Positions 52,523-59,923 of a DNA stretch of 64,000 bases are shown here, piece by piece. The stretch's first letter is position 1. Every line of letters begins with the position of its first letter. This stretch comes from Drancourtella massiliensis. Lineage in GTDB: Bacteria > Bacillota > Clostridia > Lachnospirales > Lachnospiraceae. The stretch lies in assembly GCF_016900655.1 (NCBI RefSeq), contig NZ_JACJKH010000007.1:62001-126000 (forward strand). Reading direction: 5' to 3'. Under the pieces are notes generated by a model. The model was not told the DNA's origin. It made no database searches and saw only the letters and a list, made by a program, of their open reading frames with translations. Both the position numbers and the translations under genes were made by a program.

Positions 52523-54193
52523 TTATTCGACCGACATCACATAGTAATAAATCGGCTGTCCGCCACGGTGTGCATCGACATCGAGATCCGGATACGCTTC
52601 CTCAACTTCAGAAACAAAACGCTCCGCTTCTTCCTCGGAAATGTCTTCACCGTAATAAATACTGATGAGTTCCGAATCTTCTGTCACCAGTTTCTCCAGA
52701 AGTTCTTTGGATGTTTCGGAGATAGAAGAACCTACGGAGAGAATTCCCTCATCGCCAATTCCCATAATATCTCCTTCATGGATCTCCTTTTCTCCGATTC
52801 TGGTGTCACGCACTGCATAGGTCACCTGACCTGTCTTTACAGTCTGGATAGCCTCAAGCATCATCTGCTCATTCGTATCCACGTCTTCTTCCGGCGAAAA
52901 GCTGATCACTGCTGTAATTCCCTGAGGTACTGTCCTGGTCGGAATCACAATGATATCTTTATCTCTTGTGAGATCTCTTGCCTGATTTGCGGCAAGTACA
53001 ATATTTTTATTATTCGGCAGGATAAAGATCGTGTCGGCATTCACTTCATCAATCGCCTGAAGCATATCATCGGTACTCGGATTCATGGTCTGTCCGCCCT
53101 CAATGATATAATCCACTCCGATTTCTCTGAAAATCTCATTCATGCCCTCGCCAATGGAGACCGCGATAAAACCGGTTTTCTTTCTCTCTTTTTTCTCCTG
53201 CTTTTTCACTTTTTCCTGCGCTGCAAGCTTTTCCGCTTCCTGAATGACTCTCTCATGATGCTCCTCGCGCATATTGTCGATCTTCATCCGTGTCAGCTGT
53301 CCGTAAGTCAGCGCTTTCTGAATGGCAAGTCCCGGATCGTTTGTGTGTACATGCACTTTTACAACTTCGTCATCTGCCACACAGACAATCGAGTCACCGA
53401 TGGACTCCAGATATGCCTTGAAGTCCTGCTCCTCCTGTTCAGAAAACTCCCGTCCTGTCAAGATAATAAACTCTGTGCAGTAGCCGAATTTGATATCCGT
53501 CTCCTCCATCGGCGCTTTACGCACAGCAGACGCTGACGGCGCCGCAGACGGCTCAATCGATGAATAGTCAATTTCTTTCCCAAGAAATGCGTCATACGCT
53601 CCTCTTAAGACTTCCAGAAGTCCCTGTCCGCCGGAATCCACAACTCCCGCCTCTTTTAATACCGGGAGCATTTCCGGAGTCTGATTCAGTACTTCCTGTG
53701 CATGATCCAGAATCTTCGGGAAGATTTCCGCAAGATCATCGGTCTCAAAAGCAAGTTCCTCCGCTTTTTCCGCAATTCCTCTTGCCACGGTAAGGATCGT
53801 ACCCTCTTTTGGTTTCATAACCGCCTTGTATGCGGTCTCTTTTGCACGGATGCATGCAGCTGCAATCCCCGCAGCATCAATCTCCGTCTCATCCTGGATG
53901 GACTTGGTAAATCCACGAAGAAGCTGAGAGAGAATAACCCCTGAATTTCCTCTGGCACCGCGCAGCGAACCGCCTGAAATCGCCTTTGACAGCTCCTTCA
54001 TTCCCGGATTGTCCAGCGCCCGTACTTCCTTTGCCGCCGACATGATGGTCATGGACATGTTCGTACCGGTATCCCCGTCCGGAACAGGGAATACATTCAG
54101 CTCATTGATGTACTCTTTTTTTGCCTCAATATTCTGTGCGCCTGCCAAGAACATCTTCGCAAGCATGTCTGCATTTATCGTTTTAATTTCCAC
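52523..54193 (-). CDS. DAK2/DhaL-domain kinase, fatty acid kinase FakA-like (YloV)
   Basis: A 556-residue protein. The N-terminal DhaL domain binds ATP-Mg: NVFPVPDGDTGTNMSMTIMS with three conserved aspartates, then SGGSLRGARGNSGVILSQLL and DSGGQGLLEVLRGAYDAF. A middle DAK1-like part (GYCTEFIIL, DSIVCVADDEVVKVHVHTND) and a C-terminal EDV-like domain follow, as in FakA, which phosphorylates fatty acids held by FakB. No fakB is in the window. It is 18 bases after the Gls24/Asp23 gene, the conserved yloU-yloV pairing near recG. Confidence 0.9.
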   Translation of the reverse strand: MEIKTINADMLAKMFLAGAQNIEAKKEYINELNVFPVPDGDTGTNMSMTIMSAAKEVRALDNPGMKELSKAISGGSLRGARGNSGVILSQLLRGFTKSIQDETEIDAAGIAAACIRAKETAYKAVMKPKEGTILTVARGIAEKAEELAFETDDLAEIFPKILDHAQEVLNQTPEMLPVLKEAGVVDSGGQGLLEVLRGAYDAFLGKEIDYSSIEPSAAPSASAVRKAPMEETDIKFGYCTEFIILTGREFSEQEEQDFKAYLESIGDSIVCVADDEVVKVHVHTNDPGLAIQKALTYGQLTRMKIDNMREEHHERVIQEAEKLAAQEKVKKQEKKERKKTGFIAVSIGEGMNEIFREIGVDYIIEGGQTMNPSTDDMLQAIDEVNADTIFILPNNKNIVLAANQARDLTRDKDIIVIPTRTVPQGITAVISFSPEEDVDTNEQMMLEAIQTVKTGQVTYAVRDTRIGEKEIHEGDIMGIGDEGILSVGSSISETSKELLEKLVTEDSELISIYYGEDISEEEAERFVSEVEEAYPDLDVDAHRGGQPIYYYVMSVE

Positions 54194-54211
54194 CTCAAAG
54201 TTCCTCCCACA

Positions 54212-54571
54212 TTAATCGATTACCCGTACGCCTTCAATATAGACATTGATCTTGTCAACCGGCATATTGGAAAATTCTTCGACTTTATATTTTACATTGC
54301 TGATCAGGTTATCCGTAACAGCCGAAATACTGACCCCGTATGCAACAATAACATGGAAATCAAGGCGGATTCTGTTATCTTCCGTAAGCTCTACCTGGAT
54401 ACCGTGTGTAAGGCTGTCTTTTTTCAGCAGTCTTACAAGTCCGTCTTTCATGTTGACTGCCGCCATCCCCACGATTCCAAAGCACTCTACTGCGACAGAG
54501 CCTGCATATTTGGCGATCACTTCCGGTGAAATGGTGATGATTCCCAGTTCCGTACTCATGCTGCCTTTCAT
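54212..54571 (-). CDS. Asp23/Gls24 family protein (YloU)
   Basis: A 119-residue protein of the Asp23/Gls24 envelope stress family. It shows MSTELGIITISPEVIAKYAG, SVAVECFGIVGMAAVNMKDG, VELTEDNRIRLDFHVIVAYG and a C-terminal VDKINVYIEGVRVID. The function of YloU is uncertain, but it is nearly always upstream of the fakA-like gene. The start at 54571 follows GGAGGTATC; a longer frame to 54619 lacks a site. The promoter is at 54635-54663. Confidence 0.93.
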   Translation of the reverse strand: MKGSMSTELGIITISPEVIAKYAGSVAVECFGIVGMAAVNMKDGLVRLLKKDSLTHGIQVELTEDNRIRLDFHVIVAYGVSISAVTDNLISNVKYKVEEFSNMPVDKINVYIEGVRVID

Positions 54572-54634
54572 ACTAAGATACCTCCAATTCTTATCTATAC
54601 TTTTTTCAGTTCTTTCCATGAAGTATTCTGCTTT

Positions 54635-54663
54635 ATTATACCTTGTTTACACACATTTTACAA
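54635..54663 (-). promoter_or_regulatory. Sigma-A promoter for the Gls24-fakA-like operon
   Basis: TTGTAA (54663-54658) and TATAAT (54640-54635) are separated by 17 bases on the minus strand. Confidence 0.65.
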
Positions 54664-54725
54664 CATCATCTCTTCATGTTATCTGTAAAACAGTGAAAAA
54701 ATTATGATTTCCGGGAAATAAACTC

Positions 54726-54754
54726 TTGCATTTCCGGTATATATCTGATATCAT
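54726..54754 (+). promoter_or_regulatory. Sigma-A promoter for rpmB
   Basis: TTGCAT (54726-54731) and TATCAT (54749-54754) are separated by 17 bases. Transcription would begin near 54761. Confidence 0.55.
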
Positions 54755-54767
54755 AGTTAGTGTTGTG

Positions 54768-54786
54768 AGTCCTCAATTTGAGGACT
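54768..54786 (+). promoter_or_regulatory. Stem-loop in the rpmB leader
   Basis: AGTCCTC-AATTT-GAGGACT is a perfect 7-pair hairpin near the predicted transcript 5' end and 26 bases before the rpmB start. It has no U tract, and could stabilise the mRNA or bind a regulator. Confidence 0.5.
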
Positions 54787-54811
54787 AGTAAGAGCGTTAG
54801 GAGGTGTAATC

Positions 54812-54997
54812 ATGGCGAAATGTGCTATTTGCGAAAAAGGGGCTCATTTTGGAAACAATGTCAGCCACTCTCATAGAAAAACACCAAAAATGTGGAAATC
54901 TAATGTAAAATCTGTTCGTGTTAAAACAGAAGGCGGAGCAAAGAGAATGTACGTATGTACATCCTGCTTAAAATCCGGAAAAGTAGAAAGAGCATAA
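54812..54997 (+). CDS. rpmB: 50S ribosomal protein L28
   Basis: A 61-residue ribosomal protein: MAKCAICEKGAHFGNNVSHS, then RKTPKMWKSNVKSVRVKTEG and KRMYVCTSCLKSGKVERA. Two CxxC pairs (CAIC, CTSC) show the zinc-binding form rather than the zinc-free paralogue. AGGAGG lies before the start. It is monocistronic, with a strong terminator. Confidence 0.98.
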   Translation: MAKCAICEKGAHFGNNVSHSHRKTPKMWKSNVKSVRVKTEGGAKRMYVCTSCLKSGKVERA

Positions 54998-55012
54998 GTT
55001 CTGCATACAAAA

Positions 55013-55044
55013 AAAACCAGGAATCTTGTCATCCTGGTTTTTTT
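55013..55044 (+). terminator. Terminator of rpmB
   Basis: AAAACCAGGA and TCCTGGTTTT pair around ATCTTGTCA and run into TTTT. Confidence 0.9.
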
Positions 55045-55059
55045 GTTTCTTAATTTTTA

Positions 55060-55197
55060 TCAGCAGCAGAAAAAAACATAGCCCAGTACGAGAAATACTG
55101 CCGTTATGCAGATATCCCAAACCAGACCCGGCAGGAACATCGAAAGAATCAGTCCTGCCGCGATCATAAAGCATGCAAATCCAATCACTCTTTTCAT
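55060..55197 (-). CDS. 45-residue membrane peptide
   Basis: A short frame translating as MKRVIGFACFMIAAGLILSM, followed by FLPGLVWDICITAVFLVLGY and ending VFFCC. It has two hydrophobic segments joined by a short Pro-Gly turn, basic residues at the N-terminus and a double cysteine at the end. A CAGGGAT stretch lies before the ATG. It resembles small uncharacterised two-helix proteins seen in related bacteria. It lies between rpmB and gerW; whether it belongs to the spore cluster is unknown. Confidence 0.55.
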   Translation of the reverse strand: MKRVIGFACFMIAAGLILSMFLPGLVWDICITAVFLVLGYVFFCC

Positions 55198-55251
55198 TCG
55201 ATATCCCTGCCGTTTTGTTTCTTGATTTTATATATGCAGTTTTTCAGCCTT

Positions 55252-55650
55252 TTATTCGTTTTCTTTTTTCCCTTCGTCCAGAATCTCGTTGACTTCTTCT
55301 TCTGTTACCTTATTCTCGTCTCTTGTCCGGAAACGCTCCACGAGATCCGGTACCATGTCCAGAATCTTTGTGATCGTATCCTGATTTTTAATATTAACCA
55401 GTCTTGTCGTCCCGTTCTGAATCACAAGCACTGCGCAAGGAGTCATCTTGCCTCCCAGTCCACCGGCTCCCTTTTCATTCTTATCTGCGGTAAAAGAACC
55501 TGCCCCTACAGAAAAGGACACGTCCACAAGCGGGAGGATGATCGTATCTTTTACATGGATCGCCTCACCGACCACCGTCTTGGATGAAATCACATTATCC
55601 ATTCCGTGGAACAATGCTTCCATCGTTGATTTGAAATTACTCTCTGCCAT
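55252..55650 (-). CDS. gerW: Spore protein GerW family (YtfJ)
   Basis: A 132-residue protein with FKSTMEALFHGMDNVISSKT, VVGEAIHVKDTIILPLVDVS, FSVGAGSFTADKNEKGAGGLGG-type glycine-rich segment and ITKILDMVPDLVERF. This matches YtfJ/GerW, a sporulation protein needed for normal germination in Bacillus subtilis. It begins directly at the end of the DUF2953 gene (ytfI in B. subtilis), a conserved pairing. The C-terminus is acidic. Confidence 0.93.
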   Translation of the reverse strand: MAESNFKSTMEALFHGMDNVISSKTVVGEAIHVKDTIILPLVDVSFSVGAGSFTADKNEKGAGGLGGKMTPCAVLVIQNGTTRLVNIKNQDTITKILDMVPDLVERFRTRDENKVTEEEVNEILDEGKKENE

Positions 55651-56631
55651 TTATGATTCCTCCTTCTTCTGGCGTTTTAACAGATGCAGTACTTCTTTTG
55701 CGGTACTGCGGATATTCTTATCTGCCACAAGCCTGACAGCCGCTGCTGCCAGATGGTTCATCCGAAGATGTCCCTTGATAAATATACTGCCATTTAATGC
55801 AGGTTTTTCAAAATCAGGTGCAATCTGAAGCCATTTCCCGAAGAACGGGTAGAAAAGCGCAAGCCAGGAAAGCAGTTTCCCGGTATAATACGGATCGTCA
55901 AACCCATACTCCACATACCCTCGCGCTTCTTTTGGCATCCATGTCTTTATGAAATGAATCAGAACTATCTTCCCCTTTTTGAAGGCAGCCTGATGTACTT
56001 CATCTTTGATAAACTTTTCTATCCTGTCTTTTGTTTTGGACAGCGTCTTTATCTTATCACAGATTCTTTGAAATGTATACTTGATTTTCCCGGAAATCCG
56101 CTGCCATCCGGATTCCTTTTTCTCGCCTTTCCGGCTTTGCGGCTTTTCTTTTGCGCTCTTTTCTTCCTGCTTCTTCTCCGGATCCGGCTTTTCTTTTTTT
56201 ACAGCTTCCCGCTTCCGGGAATCATTCTCTTTTCCTCTGCCTTCCTGCTCTTCCGGTTCTCTTGTACCGTCCTCAGGTCTTCCAGGGACTTTTTTATCCT
56301 CTTTGTACTTTTCAGGAGTCTCTTTTTCCTGAATTTCTTCCTCCGGCTCCTCGTTCTTATCCTGCCCGATCTTTTTCCATGCAATTCCCGCCATCCAGTG
56401 AAATTTCTGATTTTCGTAGGCTGCCTGAAAACGGATCAGTCGGAAAAAATACCGGATGGAAATCTTTCCTGTAATCTTTTCCGGCTCCTCAATGTCTCCG
56501 GACGCGCTCAGTTCATACCGGACCGGCACAAACAGAACCGTCAGAATTCCAAGCAGAAGGAGTCCCAGAACAAGAAGAAGTAAAATCCCTGCTATCTTTA
56601 GAATCCACAGTAAAATATGTACGATTATCAT
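55651..56631 (-). CDS. DUF2953 family protein (YtfI-like)
   Basis: A 326-residue protein with an N-terminal transmembrane segment (LLWILKIAGILLLLVLGLLL), a DUF2953-type beta region (LFVPVRYELSASGDIEEPEK), a very long charged low-complexity stretch (residues ~90-175, Glu/Lys/Arg), and a C-terminal YVEYGFDDPYYTGKLLSWLA with HLRMNHLAAAAVRLVADKNI. The charged insert is longer than I would expect for B. subtilis YtfI. It directly abuts gerW. Function is unknown, but a sporulation link comes from the partner. Confidence 0.85.
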   Translation of the reverse strand: MIIVHILLWILKIAGILLLLVLGLLLLGILTVLFVPVRYELSASGDIEEPEKITGKISIRYFFRLIRFQAAYENQKFHWMAGIAWKKIGQDKNEEPEEEIQEKETPEKYKEDKKVPGRPEDGTREPEEQEGRGKENDSRKREAVKKEKPDPEKKQEEKSAKEKPQSRKGEKKESGWQRISGKIKYTFQRICDKIKTLSKTKDRIEKFIKDEVHQAAFKKGKIVLIHFIKTWMPKEARGYVEYGFDDPYYTGKLLSWLALFYPFFGKWLQIAPDFEKPALNGSIFIKGHLRMNHLAAAAVRLVADKNIRSTAKEVLHLLKRQKKEES

Positions 56632-56632
56632 T

Positions 56633-56953
56633 CTAATTTCCCTGCCGCTTCAAAATATACTGCCGGATATCCGCATCCCCTGTCTTGTCCACTGTCTCTT
56701 CGGCAATCTTCCGGACAAGCTCCAGCGCCTGCAGATATCCCTTTGCCAGGCCTACCACAAACACATCCTTATCCCGGTACCATTCCTGATTCAGCATCCC
56801 GCTGTGATAGATTTCCAGCTGATTTTTCTCATTTTCCGGCAGGGCAATCAGGTAGACCCGGAACTGAAATTCTTTCTTTTCCAGATGTTCCATTATCTCC
56901 TCTTCCCTGCCTTTTAATTCTTCACTTACATACAGATCTTTCAAATACCGCAT
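56633..56953 (-). CDS. Conserved protein of unknown function in the spore/division cluster
   Basis: A 106-residue soluble protein: MRYLKDLYVSEELKGREEEI, FRVYLIALPENEKNQLEIYH, then AKGYLQALELVRKIAEETVD. The mix of a beta region and amphipathic helices gives no recognisable domain. It has an AGAGGTG site and lies 12 bases after the penicillin-binding protein gene and 1 base from the DUF2953 gene, so it is part of the ftsW-pbp-ytfI-gerW operon. Confidence 0.75.
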   Translation of the reverse strand: MRYLKDLYVSEELKGREEEIMEHLEKKEFQFRVYLIALPENEKNQLEIYHSGMLNQEWYRDKDVFVVGLAKGYLQALELVRKIAEETVDKTGDADIRQYILKRQGN

Positions 56954-56965
56954 TGTAAAGCACCT

Positions 56966-58621
56966 CTATTCCGCATAGAATGCCTCGAAGACGTCTCCCG
57001 CAACATCCGTCGCAACATCACCGGTACTGTCGGAGTTTTCGATCACAACAGCCAGTGCAAGATCCGGATTGTCCACGTTGGAAAATCCGATAAACCAGGA
57101 GTGTGTTTTCTCTTTATCATCACTGTACTCACTTGTTCCTGTCTTCCCTGCGATGGAAACCCCAAGAGAATTCAGGGAACGGGCTGTTCCGTATTCCACA
57201 ACTCCCTGCATATATTCTGTCAGCTGAGCTGCCTCCTCGGAGGTCATCAGCTCTTTGTAAGACTCCGGAACGTATTTCTCTACCGTCTCGCCCTCTGCAC
57301 TTGTAATCTGATCTACCAGATACGGCTGCATCAGAATTCCATTATTGGCGATGGCAGATGTAATCAACGCCATATGGTACGGACTCACCTGAAGTTTTCC
57401 CTGTCCAAAAGCCGTCATGGCGATGGCAGCGTCTCCATCATCGTCCTGCAGATTGAATTTGCTTTCATTATAGACAAGCGGACACGGAAGCTCTGAATCA
57501 AACAGAAGATCCTCTGCCGTATTGCGGAACTCATCGATATCCAGGCTGAGTCCGATGTTGGAGAACGATGTGTTGCAGGAATATGCCAGGGAATCTGCCA
57601 GATCGACCGTTCCATGCACATCATTTCCAAAACAGTGAATTTCATTTTTCCCTGCTGTGATTTCTCCTGTACAGCGGTAGGTATAATCCTGATAATTTGC
57701 ATTCTGGCGCATATACGCAAGAGTTGTCACTACCTTGAATGTAGATCCCGGAGCATACTGTCCCTGCGTCGCACGGTTGACAAGAATTCCTTCCGTGTTT
57801 GCGTTTAAGCTTTCCCAGTCCTCCACGATGGTATTCGGATTGTAGGACGGTTTGGAAACCATCGCAAGGATCTTTCCCGTACTAGGCTCAATCGCCACGA
57901 CTGCTCCCCGGTTGTTTCCGAGCGCATCGTAAGCCGCCTGCTGGAGATCCGTATCGAGTGTCGTGGTAATATTGTTTCCTGCGCTTTTCCGCCCTCTGAA
58001 TTCATTCAGAAGCTTTGTCCGGAACGAAACATTTGAAGTCTGAAGCTGGAAATTCTGCGAGGACTCCAGACCGGACTTTCCTTTGTCCGAATATCCGACG
58101 ACATGGGCAAAAAGCTCTTCGTACGGATAGGTTCTCGTCTGGGTGCCGTCTTCATTTTCCACAGACTCGGCAAGGACATTTCCATCCTTGTCCAGAATCG
58201 AGCCCCGGAGCACCTGGTTTTCATACAGATCCATCCTTGGATTTCTGGAATCATTGATAATTTCTCTTCCCTGTACCACGTTGAAATAGGAAAAATAGCC
58301 GATCATTCCCACAAAAAGAAGAACAAAAAAGTAAGTTACAAAAACATACTGGCGGTTCGCCTTTTTCTTCTTTTTGGCACGTCGCCTTTCTTCCTGCTGT
58401 TCTTTCTTCTTTTCTGCCTTTCCGGGCTTCCTTGGAGCCGGCTTACGGTCTCCGTACACGCTGTGAGTTCCGGTTCTTAGAGTTTCTTCTTCGATCTCCC
58501 GACGGAGCTCCCGCTGAAGGCCTCGTTCCATTTGATCGAGGTCTTCCGGTCTGCTGTGCCTGCCGTCTTCTCTTCGCCCGTAATTGTCTCTCTCTTTGTC
58601 GTTCAATATCCTCTTCCTCAT
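56966..58621 (-). CDS. Penicillin-binding protein 2-type transpeptidase
   Basis: A class B penicillin-binding protein of up to 551 residues. A charged cytoplasmic N-terminus (~1-90, KKKKKANRQ) precedes one membrane helix (YVFVTYFFVLLFVGMIGYFS). The transpeptidase domain has SxxK in APGSTFKVVTTLAYM, SxN in YSCNTSFSN and KTGTSEYSDD. It crosslinks peptidoglycan stem peptides and pairs with the SEDS polymerase encoded directly upstream. The start is uncertain: ATG 58621 overlaps the ftsW-type gene by 179 bases and has a poor ribosome site (AAGAGAAG adjoining the ATG); ATG 58531 and GTG within the overlap are alternatives. Confidence 0.9.
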   Translation of the reverse strand: MRKRILNDKERDNYGRREDGRHSRPEDLDQMERGLQRELRREIEEETLRTGTHSVYGDRKPAPRKPGKAEKKKEQQEERRRAKKKKKANRQYVFVTYFFVLLFVGMIGYFSYFNVVQGREIINDSRNPRMDLYENQVLRGSILDKDGNVLAESVENEDGTQTRTYPYEELFAHVVGYSDKGKSGLESSQNFQLQTSNVSFRTKLLNEFRGRKSAGNNITTTLDTDLQQAAYDALGNNRGAVVAIEPSTGKILAMVSKPSYNPNTIVEDWESLNANTEGILVNRATQGQYAPGSTFKVVTTLAYMRQNANYQDYTYRCTGEITAGKNEIHCFGNDVHGTVDLADSLAYSCNTSFSNIGLSLDIDEFRNTAEDLLFDSELPCPLVYNESKFNLQDDDGDAAIAMTAFGQGKLQVSPYHMALITSAIANNGILMQPYLVDQITSAEGETVEKYVPESYKELMTSEEAAQLTEYMQGVVEYGTARSLNSLGVSIAGKTGTSEYSDDKEKTHSWFIGFSNVDNPDLALAVVIENSDSTGDVATDVAGDVFEAFYAE

Positions 58622-59915
58622 CTTCTCTTAAAATATACAGCCCCTGGATGATCGCAAACATGATCATCGTGCTTAAAAGGGAACTTCCTCCATAGCTCAC
58701 AAGCGGCAGGGTCACACCCGTAGACGGGATAAATTTGATTACTCCGCCGATCGCAAGAAATACCTGGAAGATATAACAGGTTCCAAGTCCCAGCGCTACC
58801 AGTTTATAAAAGCTGTCTCTTAACTGCATCGCAATATTCAGAAACATAATGTAGCAGCTGACACAGATCAGAATGATGCAGATCGCAAAGACAGCTCCCA
58901 GTTCCTCCGCAATCGCGGAGAAAATAAAGTCTGTCGTAACAACCGGAATCTTGTCCGGAAGTCCCTGGCAGAGTCCAAGGCCGAACCATCCTCCTGTGCC
59001 GATCGCAAACAGCGACTGCGCCACCTGATATCCCCCTTCATTATAGACCGCGAACGGGTCTCTCCAAACCGTTACCCTCGTCCTCACATGAGAAAACAGA
59101 AAATATGCGGCTACCGAAGCAACACTTCCGGCTCCCACGCCTGCCGCAATATAGAGCGGCTGCCGTGTGGCCACATACAGCATCACAAGGTACACTACAA
59201 AAACAATCAGTGCCGCTCCCAGGTCTGTAGAAGCGACCAGAATCAGAACATGCAGCGCCGCCACGATCGTTGTGATAACTACATTTCTGAAATCCTTTGC
59301 CCTGTAGAGACTGGATGCCACAAAAAATACAAATACAATCTTCACGAGTTCTGACGGCTGCACACTGATTCCCGCCACTTCAAATCCAAGCATGGCTCCG
59401 TTTGATACCCGTCCTACAACAATAACCGCGGCAAGTGCCGCAACACCGACCACTGCATAGACCAGTTTCAGTCTGCTTAAAAATCTGGCTTTCCGGATAA
59501 TGACCGGAACAAACAGCGAAATGACACCGGATGCCGCTACAATAATTACCTGCTTAACCGCATTGTTATATGAAAGCCTTGTCAGCATGATAAATCCTAC
59601 CGCAAGAAGCATACACATATTGTTGACAACCAGTCTGGACACTTTCGGGTACAGAAAACCATAAAGCAGAATAATTGATCCCAAAAGCGCTACCTGTATG
59701 ACATAAAACACGAGAATTCTGGCCTCCTGCATACGCAGAAACAGGGTCAGAAATGCCAGGAAGTGGATCATGAAGATCCAGATGCTCTGCCTCCTTAAAA
59801 TCCACATCTTCGTATAAGCATCGTGATATCCGAACACGCTGAAACACTCAAAAGTATAGATTACCATCATCAGCAGAATCAGATATTTTGAAATTTCCAT
59901 TATAATATTAAACAA
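58443..59915 (-). CDS. FtsW/RodA/SpoVE family glycosyltransferase
   Basis: A 490-residue SEDS-family peptidoglycan polymerase with about ten membrane segments. Typical parts are GISVQPSELVKIVFVFFVAS, STDLGAALIVFVVYLVMLYV, TGGWFGLGLCQGLPDKIPVV, FIFSAIAEELGAVFAI and the C-terminal STGVTLPLVSYGGSSLLSTM. The tail (~430-490) is strongly basic and Asn/Arg-rich. The start is probably TTG at 59915, with AGGTGG upstream; ATG at 59900 has no site. Whether it acts in division, elongation or sporulation cannot be told. The 3' end overlaps the penicillin-binding protein gene. Confidence 0.92.
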   Translation of the reverse strand: MFNIIMEISKYLILLMMVIYTFECFSVFGYHDAYTKMWILRRQSIWIFMIHFLAFLTLFLRMQEARILVFYVIQVALLGSIILLYGFLYPKVSRLVVNNMCMLLAVGFIMLTRLSYNNAVKQVIIVAASGVISLFVPVIIRKARFLSRLKLVYAVVGVAALAAVIVVGRVSNGAMLGFEVAGISVQPSELVKIVFVFFVASSLYRAKDFRNVVITTIVAALHVLILVASTDLGAALIVFVVYLVMLYVATRQPLYIAAGVGAGSVASVAAYFLFSHVRTRVTVWRDPFAVYNEGGYQVAQSLFAIGTGGWFGLGLCQGLPDKIPVVTTDFIFSAIAEELGAVFAICIILICVSCYIMFLNIAMQLRDSFYKLVALGLGTCYIFQVFLAIGGVIKFIPSTGVTLPLVSYGGSSLLSTMIMFAIIQGLYILREDEEEDIERQRERQLRAKRRRQAQQTGRPRSNGTRPSAGAPSGDRRRNSKNRNSQRVRRP

Positions 59916-59923
59916 ATTGCCAC

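Noticed and set aside
52436-53536. 366-codon plus-strand frame antisense to the DAK2-domain gene
   Set aside because: The minus strand encodes a full FakA-like protein with conserved aspartates; the plus frame has an odd Phe/His-rich composition typical of an antisense shadow.
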